NCBI RefSeq assembly: GCF_018613725.1
Contig: NZ_JAGGPS010000027.1
Coordinates: 20,165-84,164, forward strand
DNA length: 64,000 bases
Direction of reading: 5' to 3'
DNA from: Hymenobacter sp. ISL-91
GTDB taxonomy: Bacteria; Bacteroidota; Bacteroidia; Cytophagales; Hymenobacteraceae
This document shows, in pieces, positions 25,036-34,491 of this stretch (its first letter is position 1; every line of letters starts with the position of its first letter). Under the pieces are notes generated by a model. It was given only the letters and a program-made list of their open reading frames with translations. It searched no databases and was not told the DNA's origin. Position numbers and translations under genes: made by a program.

Positions 25036-26367
25036 CTACAGCCCGTGCGCTTCTATCATCGACTCGCGGCAGGCAGTGAGGTAGCGGTCTACCAGTTCGT
25101 CGGTGATGGAGATGCTGATGAACAGGGCTTCGTAGAGGGCCGGGGCCAGGTAGATGCCACGGTTGAGCATGGCCCGGAAGTAGCGGCCGAACGCCTCCGT
25201 ATCGGAGGTTTTGGCGTCTTCGAGGTTGGAAACGGGCTGGTCGGTGAAGAAGACGCTGAACATCGAGCCGACGCGGTTGACGGTGTAGTTCAGCCCCAGG
25301 TCGGCGCAGATCTGGCGGGTGCCGTCGGCGAGGCGGGCCGTGATGCGGTCCAGCTCAGTGTACAGCTCCGGGTGCTCGTGCAGGTAAGTAAGCTGGGCAA
25401 TGCCGGCGGCCGTAGCAATGGGGTTGCCCGAAAGTGTGCCCGCCTGATACACCTTGCCGGCCGGAGCCACCTGGTCCATAATATCCTGGCGGCCACCATA
25501 AGCCCCCACGGGCATACCGCCACCAATAATTTTGCCGAGCGTGGTCATATCGGGCACTACACCGAACAGCTCCTGGGCTCCGCCGCGGGCGAGGCGGAAA
25601 CCGGTCATCACCTCATCAAAAATAAGCACGATGCCGTGGCGGGTGCATAACTCGCGTAGGCCCTGCAAATAGCCCTCGGCCGGGGCCACAAGGCCCATGT
25701 TGCCTACTACCGGCTCTAAAATCAGGGCAGCGACCTGACCCTCGTTGGCCAGTATCAGCCGCTCGGTAGCTTCCAGGTTGTTGTAGGGGGCAGTAAGGGT
25801 ATCCAGGGCCACGCCCTGCGTGACGCCGGGCGAATCGGGCGCGCCGAGCGTGAGGGCCCCCGAGCCGGCAGCAATCAGAAACGAGTCGCCGTGGCCATGG
25901 TAGCAGCCTTCGAATTTGATGATTTTGTCGCGCCCCGTGTAGCCCCGCGCCACCCGAATGGCCGACATAGTGGCTTCGGTGCCCGAATTCACCAGCCGCA
26001 CCTTCTCAATGCTAGGCACCATTTTCTTGATCAGCTCGGCCATTTCTACCTCGCGGCGGGTAGGCGCGCCAAACGAAAGCGAGTCGCCGGCAGCAGCTCG
26101 CACGGCATCTACCACGAGGTCGGGGGCGTGGCCCAGAATCATCGGGCCCCAGGAGTTGATGAAGTCGAGGTATTGGTTGCCGTCTACATCCGTCAGCCAG
26201 GCCCCTTTGGCCGACTGCATGAACACCGGGTGGCCGCCCACGGCCCGGAAGGCCCGTACCGGCGAGTTTACACCCCCTGGAATGTGGTGCTGGGCGCGGG
26301 TGAAAAGCGTATCGGAGGTGGAGAGGTTGAGAGCGGGCTGAGTATTGCGTACTGAGTCGGGAGACAT
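25036..26367 (-). CDS. hemL: glutamate-1-semialdehyde 2,1-aminomutase
   Basis: The 443-residue PLP enzyme makes 5-aminolevulinate in the C5 haem pathway. Motifs include 'HIPGGVNSPVRAFRAVGG', 'NSWGPMILGHA', 'NSGTEATMSAIRVARG', 'FEGCYHGHGDSFL', the IFDEVMTGFR segment with the PLP-stacking Asp, and TTLGKIIGGGMP with the Schiff-base Lys. These separate it from other class III aminotransferases. The start at 26367 gives a slightly long leader before the first conserved segment, but no better ATG is obvious. It stands alone between repeat DNA and the next gene. Confidence 0.95.
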   Translation of the reverse strand: MSPDSVRNTQPALNLSTSDTLFTRAQHHIPGGVNSPVRAFRAVGGHPVFMQSAKGAWLTDVDGNQYLDFINSWGPMILGHAPDLVVDAVRAAAGDSLSFGAPTRREVEMAELIKKMVPSIEKVRLVNSGTEATMSAIRVARGYTGRDKIIKFEGCYHGHGDSFLIAAGSGALTLGAPDSPGVTQGVALDTLTAPYNNLEATERLILANEGQVAALILEPVVGNMGLVAPAEGYLQGLRELCTRHGIVLIFDEVMTGFRLARGGAQELFGVVPDMTTLGKIIGGGMPVGAYGGRQDIMDQVAPAGKVYQAGTLSGNPIATAAGIAQLTYLHEHPELYTELDRITARLADGTRQICADLGLNYTVNRVGSMFSVFFTDQPVSNLEDAKTSDTEAFGRYFRAMLNRGIYLAPALYEALFISISITDELVDRYLTACRESMIEAHGL

Positions 26368-26461
26368 GAGAATTGAAGTAAATGCAGGTTAAAATCAGAT
26401 TCTTCCAGTTCGAGTAACGGATATATAACTACTCAATACCCACTACTCCATACTACCCAAC

Positions 26462-28276
26462 CTACCGGAAGCCCACCGGGTTCAGCACTTCCACTTCGAG
26501 TCGTTCAAGCTTGGTGATAGGCACGTACTGGTTGTCGTGGGCACCGTTGGGGTAGCCAATGCCCTGGAAAACAGCTCCGGACACCGGCCCGCCATTGGCC
26601 AACGGCTGCTGGAAAGATGGGCCGTGCTGATGCAACTGGCTGCCGAAGTAGTATAGCAGCTCGAAGCCCGTGTAGGCGAATACCGAGGGCGGCAGGTTCA
26701 GCTGCTGAATGTATAGCTGGCGCACCCGCCGCACCCCGGCATTGTTGCGGTCGAGGTACTTGGGGTGGACAAAGTAAATGTCGCGCGAGTCGAGTTGATC
26801 GAGGCTGAGGCGGTTATTGTTGAGCCAGGACGCGTACGTAATGAGCGGCGGCTTGGCGTTCTGCACCCGCATAGCCGAGAGCGTGAACACGCCAGCCTTG
26901 GGGTTGTCCGAAGCCACTACAAGGTGGCCAATGGTCTTCAGATCGATGCCACCGAAGCCGGCAGCCAGCGTCGTCTCATCATCAGACTTGATGCGGCGCA
27001 GCTGCAGCACCTTGCCGCCCAGCGCCTCGTAGGCCTGCTTATAGGCCACGCCGAAAGCTGTTTCATCATGGGTATCTTCGTAGAGAACCACGGCCGTGCG
27101 TGGCCCGCCCAGGCGGGTGTAGGCAAACTGGGCCGCCTGCCGCGCCTGGGTGGCCGTGCTGGGCTCAAACAGGTAGTGCCAGGCGTTATCCGTTACCAGG
27201 CTGCCATCCTGCGAAAGCGGATTGACGACGGCAATCTGGTGTTGCAGGGCGTACTGGGCCAGTATTTTGGAACCCGACTTATAGATGGGGCCGATGATAA
27301 GATCCATGCCGGTGAGCTCGGGCAGCGTGAGTACCTGCTTAAGCTGTACAGTGTCGGCGCCGGTGTCGTAGGCGAAGAGCTGCACCGGCCGGCCGGCCCG
27401 CTGCAGCGAATCCTGGGCTAGGCGCAGGCCGGCATACAGGTCGGTTACGAACTGGTTACGGCGGCGCTTCTCCCAGCTGGTGTCGCCGAACTCGAAGGGT
27501 AGGAGCACGCCAATGTTGTAGCTGCTTTTTTTGGTGCCGCCCGGCCGGGGCGTGTAGGTGTTGCGGTCGAGCTTGAAGCGGCTGATGAGCTGGTCGAGCT
27601 GGGGCTGGTCGGCGGACGTGTACCAGCCGCCGCTCACCAGCTTATCGGCGTAGGCCCGGCCCAGGGCCGCATCTTGCGGGAAGTTCTTTACAAGACCCTG
27701 GAACACGGCCTTCTCGCTGATGCGGGGCAGGTACATAGCTTCCATGTTGGCCCGCTCAGTTGCCAGCGCGTTGGCGGGCAGTTCGTTGAGCACGGCCAGC
27801 GCGTTGGCATAGTCCTGCTGCTCGAACGAAATCTGGCCCTGCAGAAACAGCGCTTCGGGTAAGCCGCCCCAGCTAGGGTAACGGTTGCGCAGCAGGTTAA
27901 GCATCTGCTCGGCCTCGGCCCATTTTTTGGCTCGGCTGGCCGCTACCGCGTACAGATAAGCGGCTTCGGGAGCCCGCCCGAATTTGGCGGCCGGGAGCGT
28001 CAGGGGTTCCAGCTCCTGCATGGCCAGCGCGTAGCGGCCCTGCTCCACTAAAATCTTCCCGTTTTTGTAGCGCAAATCCTGGTCGGCTGAGCCCAGGCCG
28101 GCCGGTGGCGGCAGCATAGTAGCCGTTGTAGCCACCGCCGTTTTGGCCGTTGCTGGCTTAGCCGCTGCCGGCCCGGCTGGTTTGGCCGCCGGCCGCACCG
28201 CCTGGGCGCGCAACGACGGAGCAGCCGCCAGACCGGCGCAGAGCAGTACCGTGGACAGAAAGGCAGGTAACCTCAT
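26462..28276 (-). CDS. exported TPR protein with periplasmic-binding-protein fold
   Basis: The 604-residue protein starts MRLPAFLSTVLLCAG with a signal peptide ending near residue 25. An open frame runs 106 codons further upstream but crosses a perfect -7 box, so it is not coding. An Ala/Pro/Lys-rich linker (about 27-60) leads into TPR-like helices (90-200). From about 245 the segment SSYNIGVLLPFEFGD opens a type I periplasmic-binding fold (Peripla_BP_6-like, with TGMDLIIGPIYKSGS). The TPR-plus-binding-fold layout recalls LpoA, an outer-membrane activator of peptidoglycan synthases. Whether it binds a ligand or an enzyme is unknown. Confidence 0.85.
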   Translation of the reverse strand: MRLPAFLSTVLLCAGLAAAPSLRAQAVRPAAKPAGPAAAKPATAKTAVATTATMLPPPAGLGSADQDLRYKNGKILVEQGRYALAMQELEPLTLPAAKFGRAPEAAYLYAVAASRAKKWAEAEQMLNLLRNRYPSWGGLPEALFLQGQISFEQQDYANALAVLNELPANALATERANMEAMYLPRISEKAVFQGLVKNFPQDAALGRAYADKLVSGGWYTSADQPQLDQLISRFKLDRNTYTPRPGGTKKSSYNIGVLLPFEFGDTSWEKRRRNQFVTDLYAGLRLAQDSLQRAGRPVQLFAYDTGADTVQLKQVLTLPELTGMDLIIGPIYKSGSKILAQYALQHQIAVVNPLSQDGSLVTDNAWHYLFEPSTATQARQAAQFAYTRLGGPRTAVVLYEDTHDETAFGVAYKQAYEALGGKVLQLRRIKSDDETTLAAGFGGIDLKTIGHLVVASDNPKAGVFTLSAMRVQNAKPPLITYASWLNNNRLSLDQLDSRDIYFVHPKYLDRNNAGVRRVRQLYIQQLNLPPSVFAYTGFELLYYFGSQLHQHGPSFQQPLANGGPVSGAVFQGIGYPNGAHDNQYVPITKLERLEVEVLNPVGFR

Positions 28277-28338
28277 AGACCGAAAACCAGGGAAAAGCGG
28301 AACAACCACGCAAGTCGCTACCAGCGCAGCCTGCGTAG

Positions 28339-28346
28339 CAAAGGTA
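28339..28346 (-). promoter_or_regulatory. -7 box for the TPR/binding-fold gene
   Basis: Read on the minus strand, TACCTTTG is an exact match to TAnnTTTG, 62 bases upstream of the ATG at 28276. It supports the shorter start of that gene. Confidence 0.7.
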
Positions 28347-28631
28347 CGCAGTTGCGGCCGGGTTGAAACCGGGCTGATGCTGGCTTGGCGGAGGCGCGCG
28401 GTGGTTTGCGCCTGGTGCAGCTGCCCTACACGCCCGGCCTCAGCCGCATTTACCCGCGTAACGGGCGTAGCGTACAGGTAGGAAGCGTTGCTGGGGAAGT
28501 GCTCCTGCTTCGGCAGCAAAAGGCCGGGCTGAGGCACGTTGTACAGGAACAAAGGATGGCAGGAAGGATGCTTTAATTGAAATTTAAGCTCCATTTAATT
28601 CCATCTTAAGCCAGCGGCCAAGCAGGGGAAG

Positions 28632-28639
28632 TACCTTTG
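28632..28639 (+). promoter_or_regulatory. -7 box for the TetR-like gene and export cluster
   Basis: TACCTTTG matches TAnnTTTG exactly and lies 121 bases before the ATG at 28761, leaving a leader of about 110 bases. Confidence 0.65.
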
Positions 28640-28760
28640 CAGCAGGTTTTGAAAAGGACAAGCCTTACGGGCAACTTGTTCGGCAGGCGCCGTCTGGTTC
28701 CCGGTCTGCTAGTAATGCTATCAAAAACGAGAGTACTACCCCTTGCCGTCTCCACAGACA

Positions 28761-29435
28761 ATGAATCCACTGCTTCGTATTGAGTTGAACGAGCGACTGT
28801 ACCTGCGCGACCCGCAGGATACGGAACTGGGCCGCCGGCTGATTGGCGAAAGCGTACAGCTGATTGATGAAATCGGGCTGGAGCAGTTCACGTTTAAAAA
28901 GCTCGCCCAGCGCATGGGCTCAACTGAGGCCTCGCTTTACCGCTACTTCGAGAACAAGCACCGGCTGCTGGTGTACCTGGTGTCGTGGTACTGGGCCTGG
29001 ATGCGCTACCAGATCCGCTTCCATACCCACAACGTGCCCGATGCCGCCCAGCGCCTGCGCCTGATTCTGGGCGTATTCACGCGGGCCCACCACGACGACC
29101 TGACCACCACCTCGCTTGATGAGGCGGCCTTGTACCGCATAGTGGTAAATGAAGCTTCCAAAGCTTATCTCACCCACGCCGTGGATGAAGACAACCAAGC
29201 TGGTCTGTTTCGCGAATACAAGCGGCTGGTTGCCGAAGTAGCCGCTGTTGTAACGGAACTCGCCCCCGCCTACCCGTTTCCGCGGACGCTGGTGAGCACC
29301 TTGGTGGAGGCGGCCCGCAAACAACACTTTTTTGCCCGACATCTGCCCGGACTCACCGACGCGCAAAACACTGACAGCGAAGAGACAGTTCTGTACCGAT
29401 TCCTTGAAAACCTGGCCTTCGGGGCGCTACGCTAA
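28761..29435 (+). CDS. TetR/AcrR family transcriptional regulator
   Basis: The 224-residue regulator starts MNPLLRIELNERLYLRDPQD; a TTG six codons upstream is less likely. The N-terminal helix-turn-helix reads 'QFTFKKLAQRMGSTEASLYR' then YFENKHRLLVYLVSWY, the classic TetR DNA-binding domain. The C-terminal ligand domain is divergent. It lies 59 bases upstream of an ABC/HlyD/TolC cluster on the same strand and may control it, as TetR proteins often do for export systems. The ligand is unknown. Confidence 0.9.
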   Translation: MNPLLRIELNERLYLRDPQDTELGRRLIGESVQLIDEIGLEQFTFKKLAQRMGSTEASLYRYFENKHRLLVYLVSWYWAWMRYQIRFHTHNVPDAAQRLRLILGVFTRAHHDDLTTTSLDEAALYRIVVNEASKAYLTHAVDEDNQAGLFREYKRLVAEVAAVVTELAPAYPFPRTLVSTLVEAARKQHFFARHLPGLTDAQNTDSEETVLYRFLENLAFGALR

Positions 29436-29494
29436 GGCTGCTGCCTGAGTTCCGCACCGCTTTCCGCTACTTGCGCCAATCCGACATCCGTTTC

Positions 29495-31201
29495 ATGCCC
29501 GACACCACCTCTTCGCTCAAGCCCGTTCAGCGACTCTTCAATCTGTTGCACGCCGAGCGGCGCGACATCACCTACCTCTACATTTATGCGGCGCTGGCGG
29601 GCCTCATCAGCCTCACGCTGCCACTGGGCGTGCAGTCGGTGATTGGCTTTGTGAGCAGCGGCGACGTGAGCACCTCGCTGGTGGTACTCATCAGCTTCAT
29701 CGTGCTGGGCACGTTCGGGGTGGGCGCCCTGCAGGTAATGCAGCTCCATCTGGTCGAGTTTGTGCAGCGGCGGTTGTTTGCGCGCATCAGCTTCGATTTT
29801 GCCGTGCGCCTGCCCCGGGTGCGTACCGAAGAACTCGATGGCCAGTACCTGCCCGAGCTGATGAACCGGCTGCTCGACGCGCCCACGCTGCAAAAAGGCC
29901 TTTCTACGCTGCTGATTGAATTTTCGGCGGCGGCCCTGCAAATCCTGTTCGGCCTGATTCTGCTCTCCTTCTACCATCCCATCTTCATCGTATTCGGCCT
30001 GCTGCTGCTCGGCATGCTGGCCGTGCTCATCCGCCTCACCGGTCCTGGCGGCCTTGATAGCAGCCTGGCCGAGTCGAAGTACAAGTATAAGGTAGTGGCC
30101 TGGCTCGAAGACGTGGCCCGCACCGTTAATACCTTCCGCCATGTGCCCCGGCAGCAACTCTCGCTGGGCCGCACCGACGAGCTGGTGGAAGGCTACCTGA
30201 AGGCCCGCGAAAGCCATTTTCGGGTGCTCATTACGCAGTTCTGGGGCTTCGTCGCCTTCAAGAGCCTCATTACAGCCGCACTGCTTATTATCGGGTGCTG
30301 GCTGCTGATCAGCAAACAGCTCAACATCGGCCAGTTTGTGGCCGCCGAAATCGTGATTATCCTCATCATCACGGCCATGGAAAAAGTGCTGCTCAAAATT
30401 GATGTGGTGTACGACGCCCTGACTTCGCTCGACAAAATCGGCCATGTGCTCGATTTGCCGATGCTGCCCGCCGCCACCGGTACGCTGGTGCTGCCGGCCG
30501 TGAGCCCGGTGGTTGGCCTGCAGGTAGAGGTGCGCGACCTGAGCTACCGCTACCCCGCCAACGAGAAGTTCACCCTCGAAAACCTCTCGCTCAGCGTGGC
30601 GGCAGGCGAGAACCTGGGTCTGGCCGGTACCGATGGCTCGGGCAAAAGCACGCTGCTGAGCGTGTTGGCTGGCCTGCTGGCCGACTATACCGGGGTGGTA
30701 GCCTACGATGGGCTGCCAATGCGCGACCTGACCCCGGACAGCCTCAGCAACGAGCTGGCCGACAATATTTCGCACCGCGGCCTGTTCGAAGGTAGTCTGC
30801 TGCAAAACCTGACCCTCAATCAACCCGGCGTCGGGCCCGACGACGTGGCCTGGGCCGTAGATTTGGTGGGCTTGCGCGATGAGCTGTACGCCCGCCCGCA
30901 GGGCCTGAATACGCCCGTAGGAGTGGGCACCCCCTTCTCCGACAGCGCCCGCCAAAAGCTGCTGCTGGCCCGCGCCCTGGCCAGCCGCCCCCGCCTGCTA
31001 CTGCTCGACAACCCGTTGCTGAACGTGGAGCGCGCCGAGCGCCACCGCATCCTGAGTCGCCTGCTGGAGCCCGGCCATCCCTGGACAATAGTTATTGCCA
31101 GCCACGAGCCCGATACGCTCCGCCTCTGCCACCGCCTGCTGCTGTTGCAGGAAGGCCACGTAGTGAAAGAAGGTGATTATGAGACAGTAATGGGGAATTA
31201 A
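29495..31201 (+). CDS. ABC exporter (fused permease-ATPase) with degenerate ATPase motifs
   Basis: The 568-residue protein has six membrane helices in residues 25-300 and an ATPase domain from about 342, the type I exporter layout. Walker A GTDGSGKST (378-386) is intact. The signature LSGGQ is replaced by FSDSA (481-485), the Walker B catalytic Glu by Asn506 (LLLLDN), and the Q-loop Gln appears lost in ISHRGLFEG. The switch His537 (ASHEPD) remains. A homodimer would lack normal ATP hydrolysis, so it may be slow, regulatory, or paired with another subunit. It is followed by HlyD- and TolC-type genes. I use ATG 29495, not the TTG at 29471. Confidence 0.88.
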   Translation: MPDTTSSLKPVQRLFNLLHAERRDITYLYIYAALAGLISLTLPLGVQSVIGFVSSGDVSTSLVVLISFIVLGTFGVGALQVMQLHLVEFVQRRLFARISFDFAVRLPRVRTEELDGQYLPELMNRLLDAPTLQKGLSTLLIEFSAAALQILFGLILLSFYHPIFIVFGLLLLGMLAVLIRLTGPGGLDSSLAESKYKYKVVAWLEDVARTVNTFRHVPRQQLSLGRTDELVEGYLKARESHFRVLITQFWGFVAFKSLITAALLIIGCWLLISKQLNIGQFVAAEIVIILIITAMEKVLLKIDVVYDALTSLDKIGHVLDLPMLPAATGTLVLPAVSPVVGLQVEVRDLSYRYPANEKFTLENLSLSVAAGENLGLAGTDGSGKSTLLSVLAGLLADYTGVVAYDGLPMRDLTPDSLSNELADNISHRGLFEGSLLQNLTLNQPGVGPDDVAWAVDLVGLRDELYARPQGLNTPVGVGTPFSDSARQKLLLARALASRPRLLLLDNPLLNVERAERHRILSRLLEPGHPWTIVIASHEPDTLRLCHRLLLLQEGHVVKEGDYETVMGN

Positions 31202-31454
31202 ATGAGGGGAAAACGAACGGTCATGCTTCGTTTTGCATCCGCGAAGGCGGCGCCGCAACCCAAGCAACTCTGCCACTTCGTTGCCAAACCATCTCCCATG
31301 CCAAGAGGGGCATTGTAGTAGAGATGCTCCGGTTTCGTGGACACTGGATGTGGCATGATGTGGCTTTCTTACCCCGCCGACTTTGCCGACCCTCGCCACC
31401 CCGCTACCCACCCGCATTCACTCCCATTCCGCACACTCAACCCGAACATACCCA

Positions 31455-32849
31455 ATGCCCTTTGCCGAAAATCCTCTGGAAGAAACCAACCCGCTAACGG
31501 CCGGTTTCCACTCGTTCCGGCGGGTGCAGACGCCGCGTACGGGGCGGGTGCTGGCCCGCTGGCTGGCCGTGCTGGGCGTGCTTACCATTGCCGCCGGCTT
31601 TCTGCCCTGGACTCAGAATATCCGCTCGACGGGCCGCCTGACGACGCTGCGGCCCCAGGACCGGCCCCAGCAGGTGCCCAGCACCATTGCCGGCCGTATT
31701 GTGGGCTGGAACGTGCGCGAGGGCCAGCGGGTACAGAAGGGCGATACGCTGGTCGAAATCAGCGAGATAAAGGAAAAGTACTTCGACCCCAAGCTGCTGG
31801 AGCGTACCCGCGAACAGCTAGAAGCTAAAATTTCGGCTCTGGAGCAGAACGAGGGCAAAACCGTAGCCCTCGGCGACCAGCAGGACGCCCTGCGGGCCGG
31901 GCTGGCCGTCAGCCTCGACAAGGCCCGCAACAAGGTAGCCCAGACGCGCCTGAAGGTAAGCTCGGAAGAAGCCGGATTGCGGGCCGCCGAAAACGACTTC
32001 GCCATTGCCCAACGCCAGCTCGACCGCCAGGAGGAGCTGTACCAACAGGGGCTGAAAAGCCTGACCGAAGTGGAGCAGCGCCGCCTCAAGTTTCAGGAGT
32101 CGCGGGCCAAGCTGCAGGAGTCGCAGAACAAGCTGGGGGCTTCCCGCCAGGAACTCACCAACGCGCAGCTGGAACTATCGTCGCTGCAGGCCGAGTATCA
32201 GGATAAAATTGCCAAGTCGGAGTCGGACCGCCGCTCGGCCGTGGCCTACCAGTTCGACTCGGAAGGCCAGATTGCCAAGCTGCGCAACGAGCTGGCCAAC
32301 CTCAGTATCCGGTCGGGCTACTACGCCATCAGGGCCCCGCAGGACGGCTACGTGGTGCGGGCGCTCAAGCAGGGCCTGGGCGAAATAGTGAAGGAGGGCG
32401 AAGCGGTGCTGGTGGTGCTGCCTATAGCTCCCGAGCTGGCCGCCGAGCTGTACGTGCAGCCCATGGATATTCCGCTGCTGAGCGTAGGCCGCAAGGTGCG
32501 CCTGCAGTTTGACGGCTGGCCGGCGCTGGTATTCAGCGGTTGGCCCGGCACAAGCTTTGGCACGTTTGGCGGTCGGGTGGCCGTCATCGACAACATCGAC
32601 TCGCAGGGCCAGTACCGGGTGCTGGTAACGCCCGACCCCGACCTGGAGCGCTGGCCCGAGCCCCTGCGCGTGGGGTCCGGCGTGTACGGCTGGGCTCTGC
32701 TCGATGATGTGCCCATCTGGTACGAGCTCTGGCGGCAGCTCAACGGTTTCCCCGCCAATTTTGTCGGCTCGCCCTCCGAGCAGCAGCCGGGTAAGGCGAA
32801 AGCAGATACCAAAGCCGAACAGCCGGCGGCTGAAGAAGCTGCGTATTAA
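31455..32849 (+). CDS. HlyD family membrane-fusion protein
   Basis: The 464-residue periplasmic adaptor has one membrane helix at 33-50, a half-lipoyl segment 'IAGRIVGWNVREGQRVQKGD' (about 78-97), a long coiled coil (about 110-285, 'ALEQNEGKTVALGDQQDALR' onward) and the second lipoyl and barrel parts ('YYAIRAPQDGYVVRALKQGLGE', with GEIVKEGEAVLVVLP). It should bridge the ABC exporter and the TolC channel. I use ATG 31455; the frame extends upstream to 31383. The C-terminal tail is Lys/Glu/Ala-rich. There are 253 non-coding bases between it and the ABC gene. Confidence 0.92.
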   Translation: MPFAENPLEETNPLTAGFHSFRRVQTPRTGRVLARWLAVLGVLTIAAGFLPWTQNIRSTGRLTTLRPQDRPQQVPSTIAGRIVGWNVREGQRVQKGDTLVEISEIKEKYFDPKLLERTREQLEAKISALEQNEGKTVALGDQQDALRAGLAVSLDKARNKVAQTRLKVSSEEAGLRAAENDFAIAQRQLDRQEELYQQGLKSLTEVEQRRLKFQESRAKLQESQNKLGASRQELTNAQLELSSLQAEYQDKIAKSESDRRSAVAYQFDSEGQIAKLRNELANLSIRSGYYAIRAPQDGYVVRALKQGLGEIVKEGEAVLVVLPIAPELAAELYVQPMDIPLLSVGRKVRLQFDGWPALVFSGWPGTSFGTFGGRVAVIDNIDSQGQYRVLVTPDPDLERWPEPLRVGSGVYGWALLDDVPIWYELWRQLNGFPANFVGSPSEQQPGKAKADTKAEQPAAEEAAY

Positions 32850-33014
32850 AGGAGTACAAGGCTTCGGCTGGCCGTTGCAGCTGGCAGCGTTGGCCGGGGC
32901 GTAGCGCTGTTTCGATTTCGCTCCGACACTGGCTCCAGGCGCTATATACTCAGCATGACGACCCGATTACTGGTGGCGACTTCCCAAACAGCTTGCAGTG
33001 TTAACCAGACATCC

Positions 33015-34481
33015 ATGATTTGCCGAACCCTCATTTTATTTTTACTGGCGCTTCTGCCCGCCTTACCGGTCGGGGCCCAGGGCAGGGTGGAGGCACCGGC
33101 GGTTGATTCGGGGCGGGTATTCGGGCTGGCCGACCTGCTGACCTACGTAACGCTACGCCACCCGGTAGCCCGGCAGGCGGGGCTGTTGCCCGAGCGTGCC
33201 CGCCAGGAGGTGCGCTACGCCCGCGGCCTTTTCGACCCCACCGCCACCAGCAAATACTACGGCAAAACCTTTAAAGGCCAGGAGTATTTCCACGACTGGG
33301 ACACCCAGCTGCGGGTTCCGGTTTGGTATGGCTTCGACATAAAGGCCGGCTACGAGCGGGGAACCGGCCAGTACATCAACCCCGAAAACTCCACCTCTCC
33401 GGGCGGCCTGAGCTACCTGGGCCTGAGTGTGCCGCTGGCCCAGGGCCTGCTGATAGATGAGCGCCGTGCCACCGTGCGCCAGGCCCAGGCCCTGCAGGGC
33501 TTAGCCGAAGCCGAGCGCCGCGGGGCTCTCAACAAGCTGCTGCTGCAGGCCGCCAAAGACTACTGGGACTGGACGCTGCGCTACCGGCAGCTGGAGCTGA
33601 ACCGCCAGAACCTGGTGCTGGGCGACGTGCGCTTCCGGGCCGTGCGCCAGCGCGTAATTTTTGGCGATTTGGCGGCCATCGATTCGGTGGAGGCGCTGGG
33701 CGAGCTGCAGAAGCGCCAGGCCGAGCTGAGCCAGGCCCGCATGGAGTTCCAGAATGCCACGCTGCTGCTGAGCACCTACCTCTGGAACGAGCAGCAGCAG
33801 CCCCTGAACCTGCCCCTGACCGCCCGCCCGCAGCTGCTGCCCGGCTCCGCCGACTGGCGCACGCTGCCCCCCGACTCGGTAGCTGCCCTCACGGCCCTGG
33901 CCCAGCAGATTCATCCGGAGCTGCAGAAGAGCCGGGCCAAGCTGCTGCAGCTCTCCGTAGAGAACCGGCTGCTGCGCAACAAGTTGCTCCCCAAGCTCAA
34001 CCTCGATTACAACCTCCTGCAGGCCGGCCAGCCGTTCGCCCCCGAAAAAGCGGCCAGTCTGAGTGGCAGTTACCTGCAGAACAACTACAAGCTGGGCGTG
34101 AGCTTCGCCTACCCGCTGCTCGTGCGCCAGGAGCGTGCCAAGCTCCAGCTCAACCGCCTTAAGCAGCAGGATGCCGAGCTGGCCCTGCAGCAGGACACCC
34201 GCGAAATTGAAACCGGGGTGCTGACCGTGGCCAACAGCTGGGCCGCCCTGCGCGAGCAGCTGGCCCTGCAGCAGCAGGTGGTAGCCAACGCCCAGCGCCT
34301 GCGCGACGGCGAGCAAACCCGCTTCGAGAACGGCGAGAGTTCGGTGTTTCTGCTCAATTCGCGCGATGCCAAGCTGCTGGAGGCCAGCCAGAAACTGGCC
34401 GAGCTGCAGGCCAAGTATGCCCAGACCCAGGCCACCCTGCGCTGGGCCGCCGGCGGCATCGTGGAAGAAGAGCAACCGTAG
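33015..34481 (+). CDS. TolC-family outer-membrane channel
   Basis: The 488-residue protein starts MICRTLILFLLALLPALPVG with a signal peptide; an ATG at 32955 gives a poor leader. The body has two coiled-coil repeats, with HPVARQAGLLPERARQEVRYARG, 'TLRYRQLELNRQNLVLGDVR' and RVIFGDLAAIDSVEALGELQKRQ in pieces, and the second repeat from about 310 (HPELQKSRAKLLQLS, NGESSVFLLNSRDAKLLEA). This is the outer-membrane efflux protein layout. It should complete the export system with the ABC and HlyD genes upstream. The stop codon is followed within about ten bases by the 21-bp repeat array. Confidence 0.92.
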   Translation: MICRTLILFLLALLPALPVGAQGRVEAPAVDSGRVFGLADLLTYVTLRHPVARQAGLLPERARQEVRYARGLFDPTATSKYYGKTFKGQEYFHDWDTQLRVPVWYGFDIKAGYERGTGQYINPENSTSPGGLSYLGLSVPLAQGLLIDERRATVRQAQALQGLAEAERRGALNKLLLQAAKDYWDWTLRYRQLELNRQNLVLGDVRFRAVRQRVIFGDLAAIDSVEALGELQKRQAELSQARMEFQNATLLLSTYLWNEQQQPLNLPLTARPQLLPGSADWRTLPPDSVAALTALAQQIHPELQKSRAKLLQLSVENRLLRNKLLPKLNLDYNLLQAGQPFAPEKAASLSGSYLQNNYKLGVSFAYPLLVRQERAKLQLNRLKQQDAELALQQDTREIETGVLTVANSWAALREQLALQQQVVANAQRLRDGEQTRFENGESSVFLLNSRDAKLLEASQKLAELQAKYAQTQATLRWAAGGIVEEEQP

Positions 34482-34491
34482 CGCAGGCCAC

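Larger units (their letters stand above)
28277..28760. other. divergent control region, 484 bases
   Basis: It lies between the minus-strand TPR/binding-fold gene and the plus-strand TetR-like gene. It holds one exact -7 box on each strand (28339-28346 minus, 28632-28639 plus) and an AT-rich patch at about 28570-28610. The left 320 bases keep an open minus frame that I treat as non-coding. No inverted operator for the TetR protein is evident by eye. Confidence 0.6.

Noticed and set aside
28277..28594. 106-codon N-terminal extension of the TPR/binding-fold protein
   Set aside because: It contains an exact -7 promoter box and has no signal peptide, while the internal Met is followed by a good one.
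29432..30955. 507-residue frame antisense to the ABC exporter
   Set aside because: The forward frame has the Walker A motif and six membrane helices; the reverse has none.
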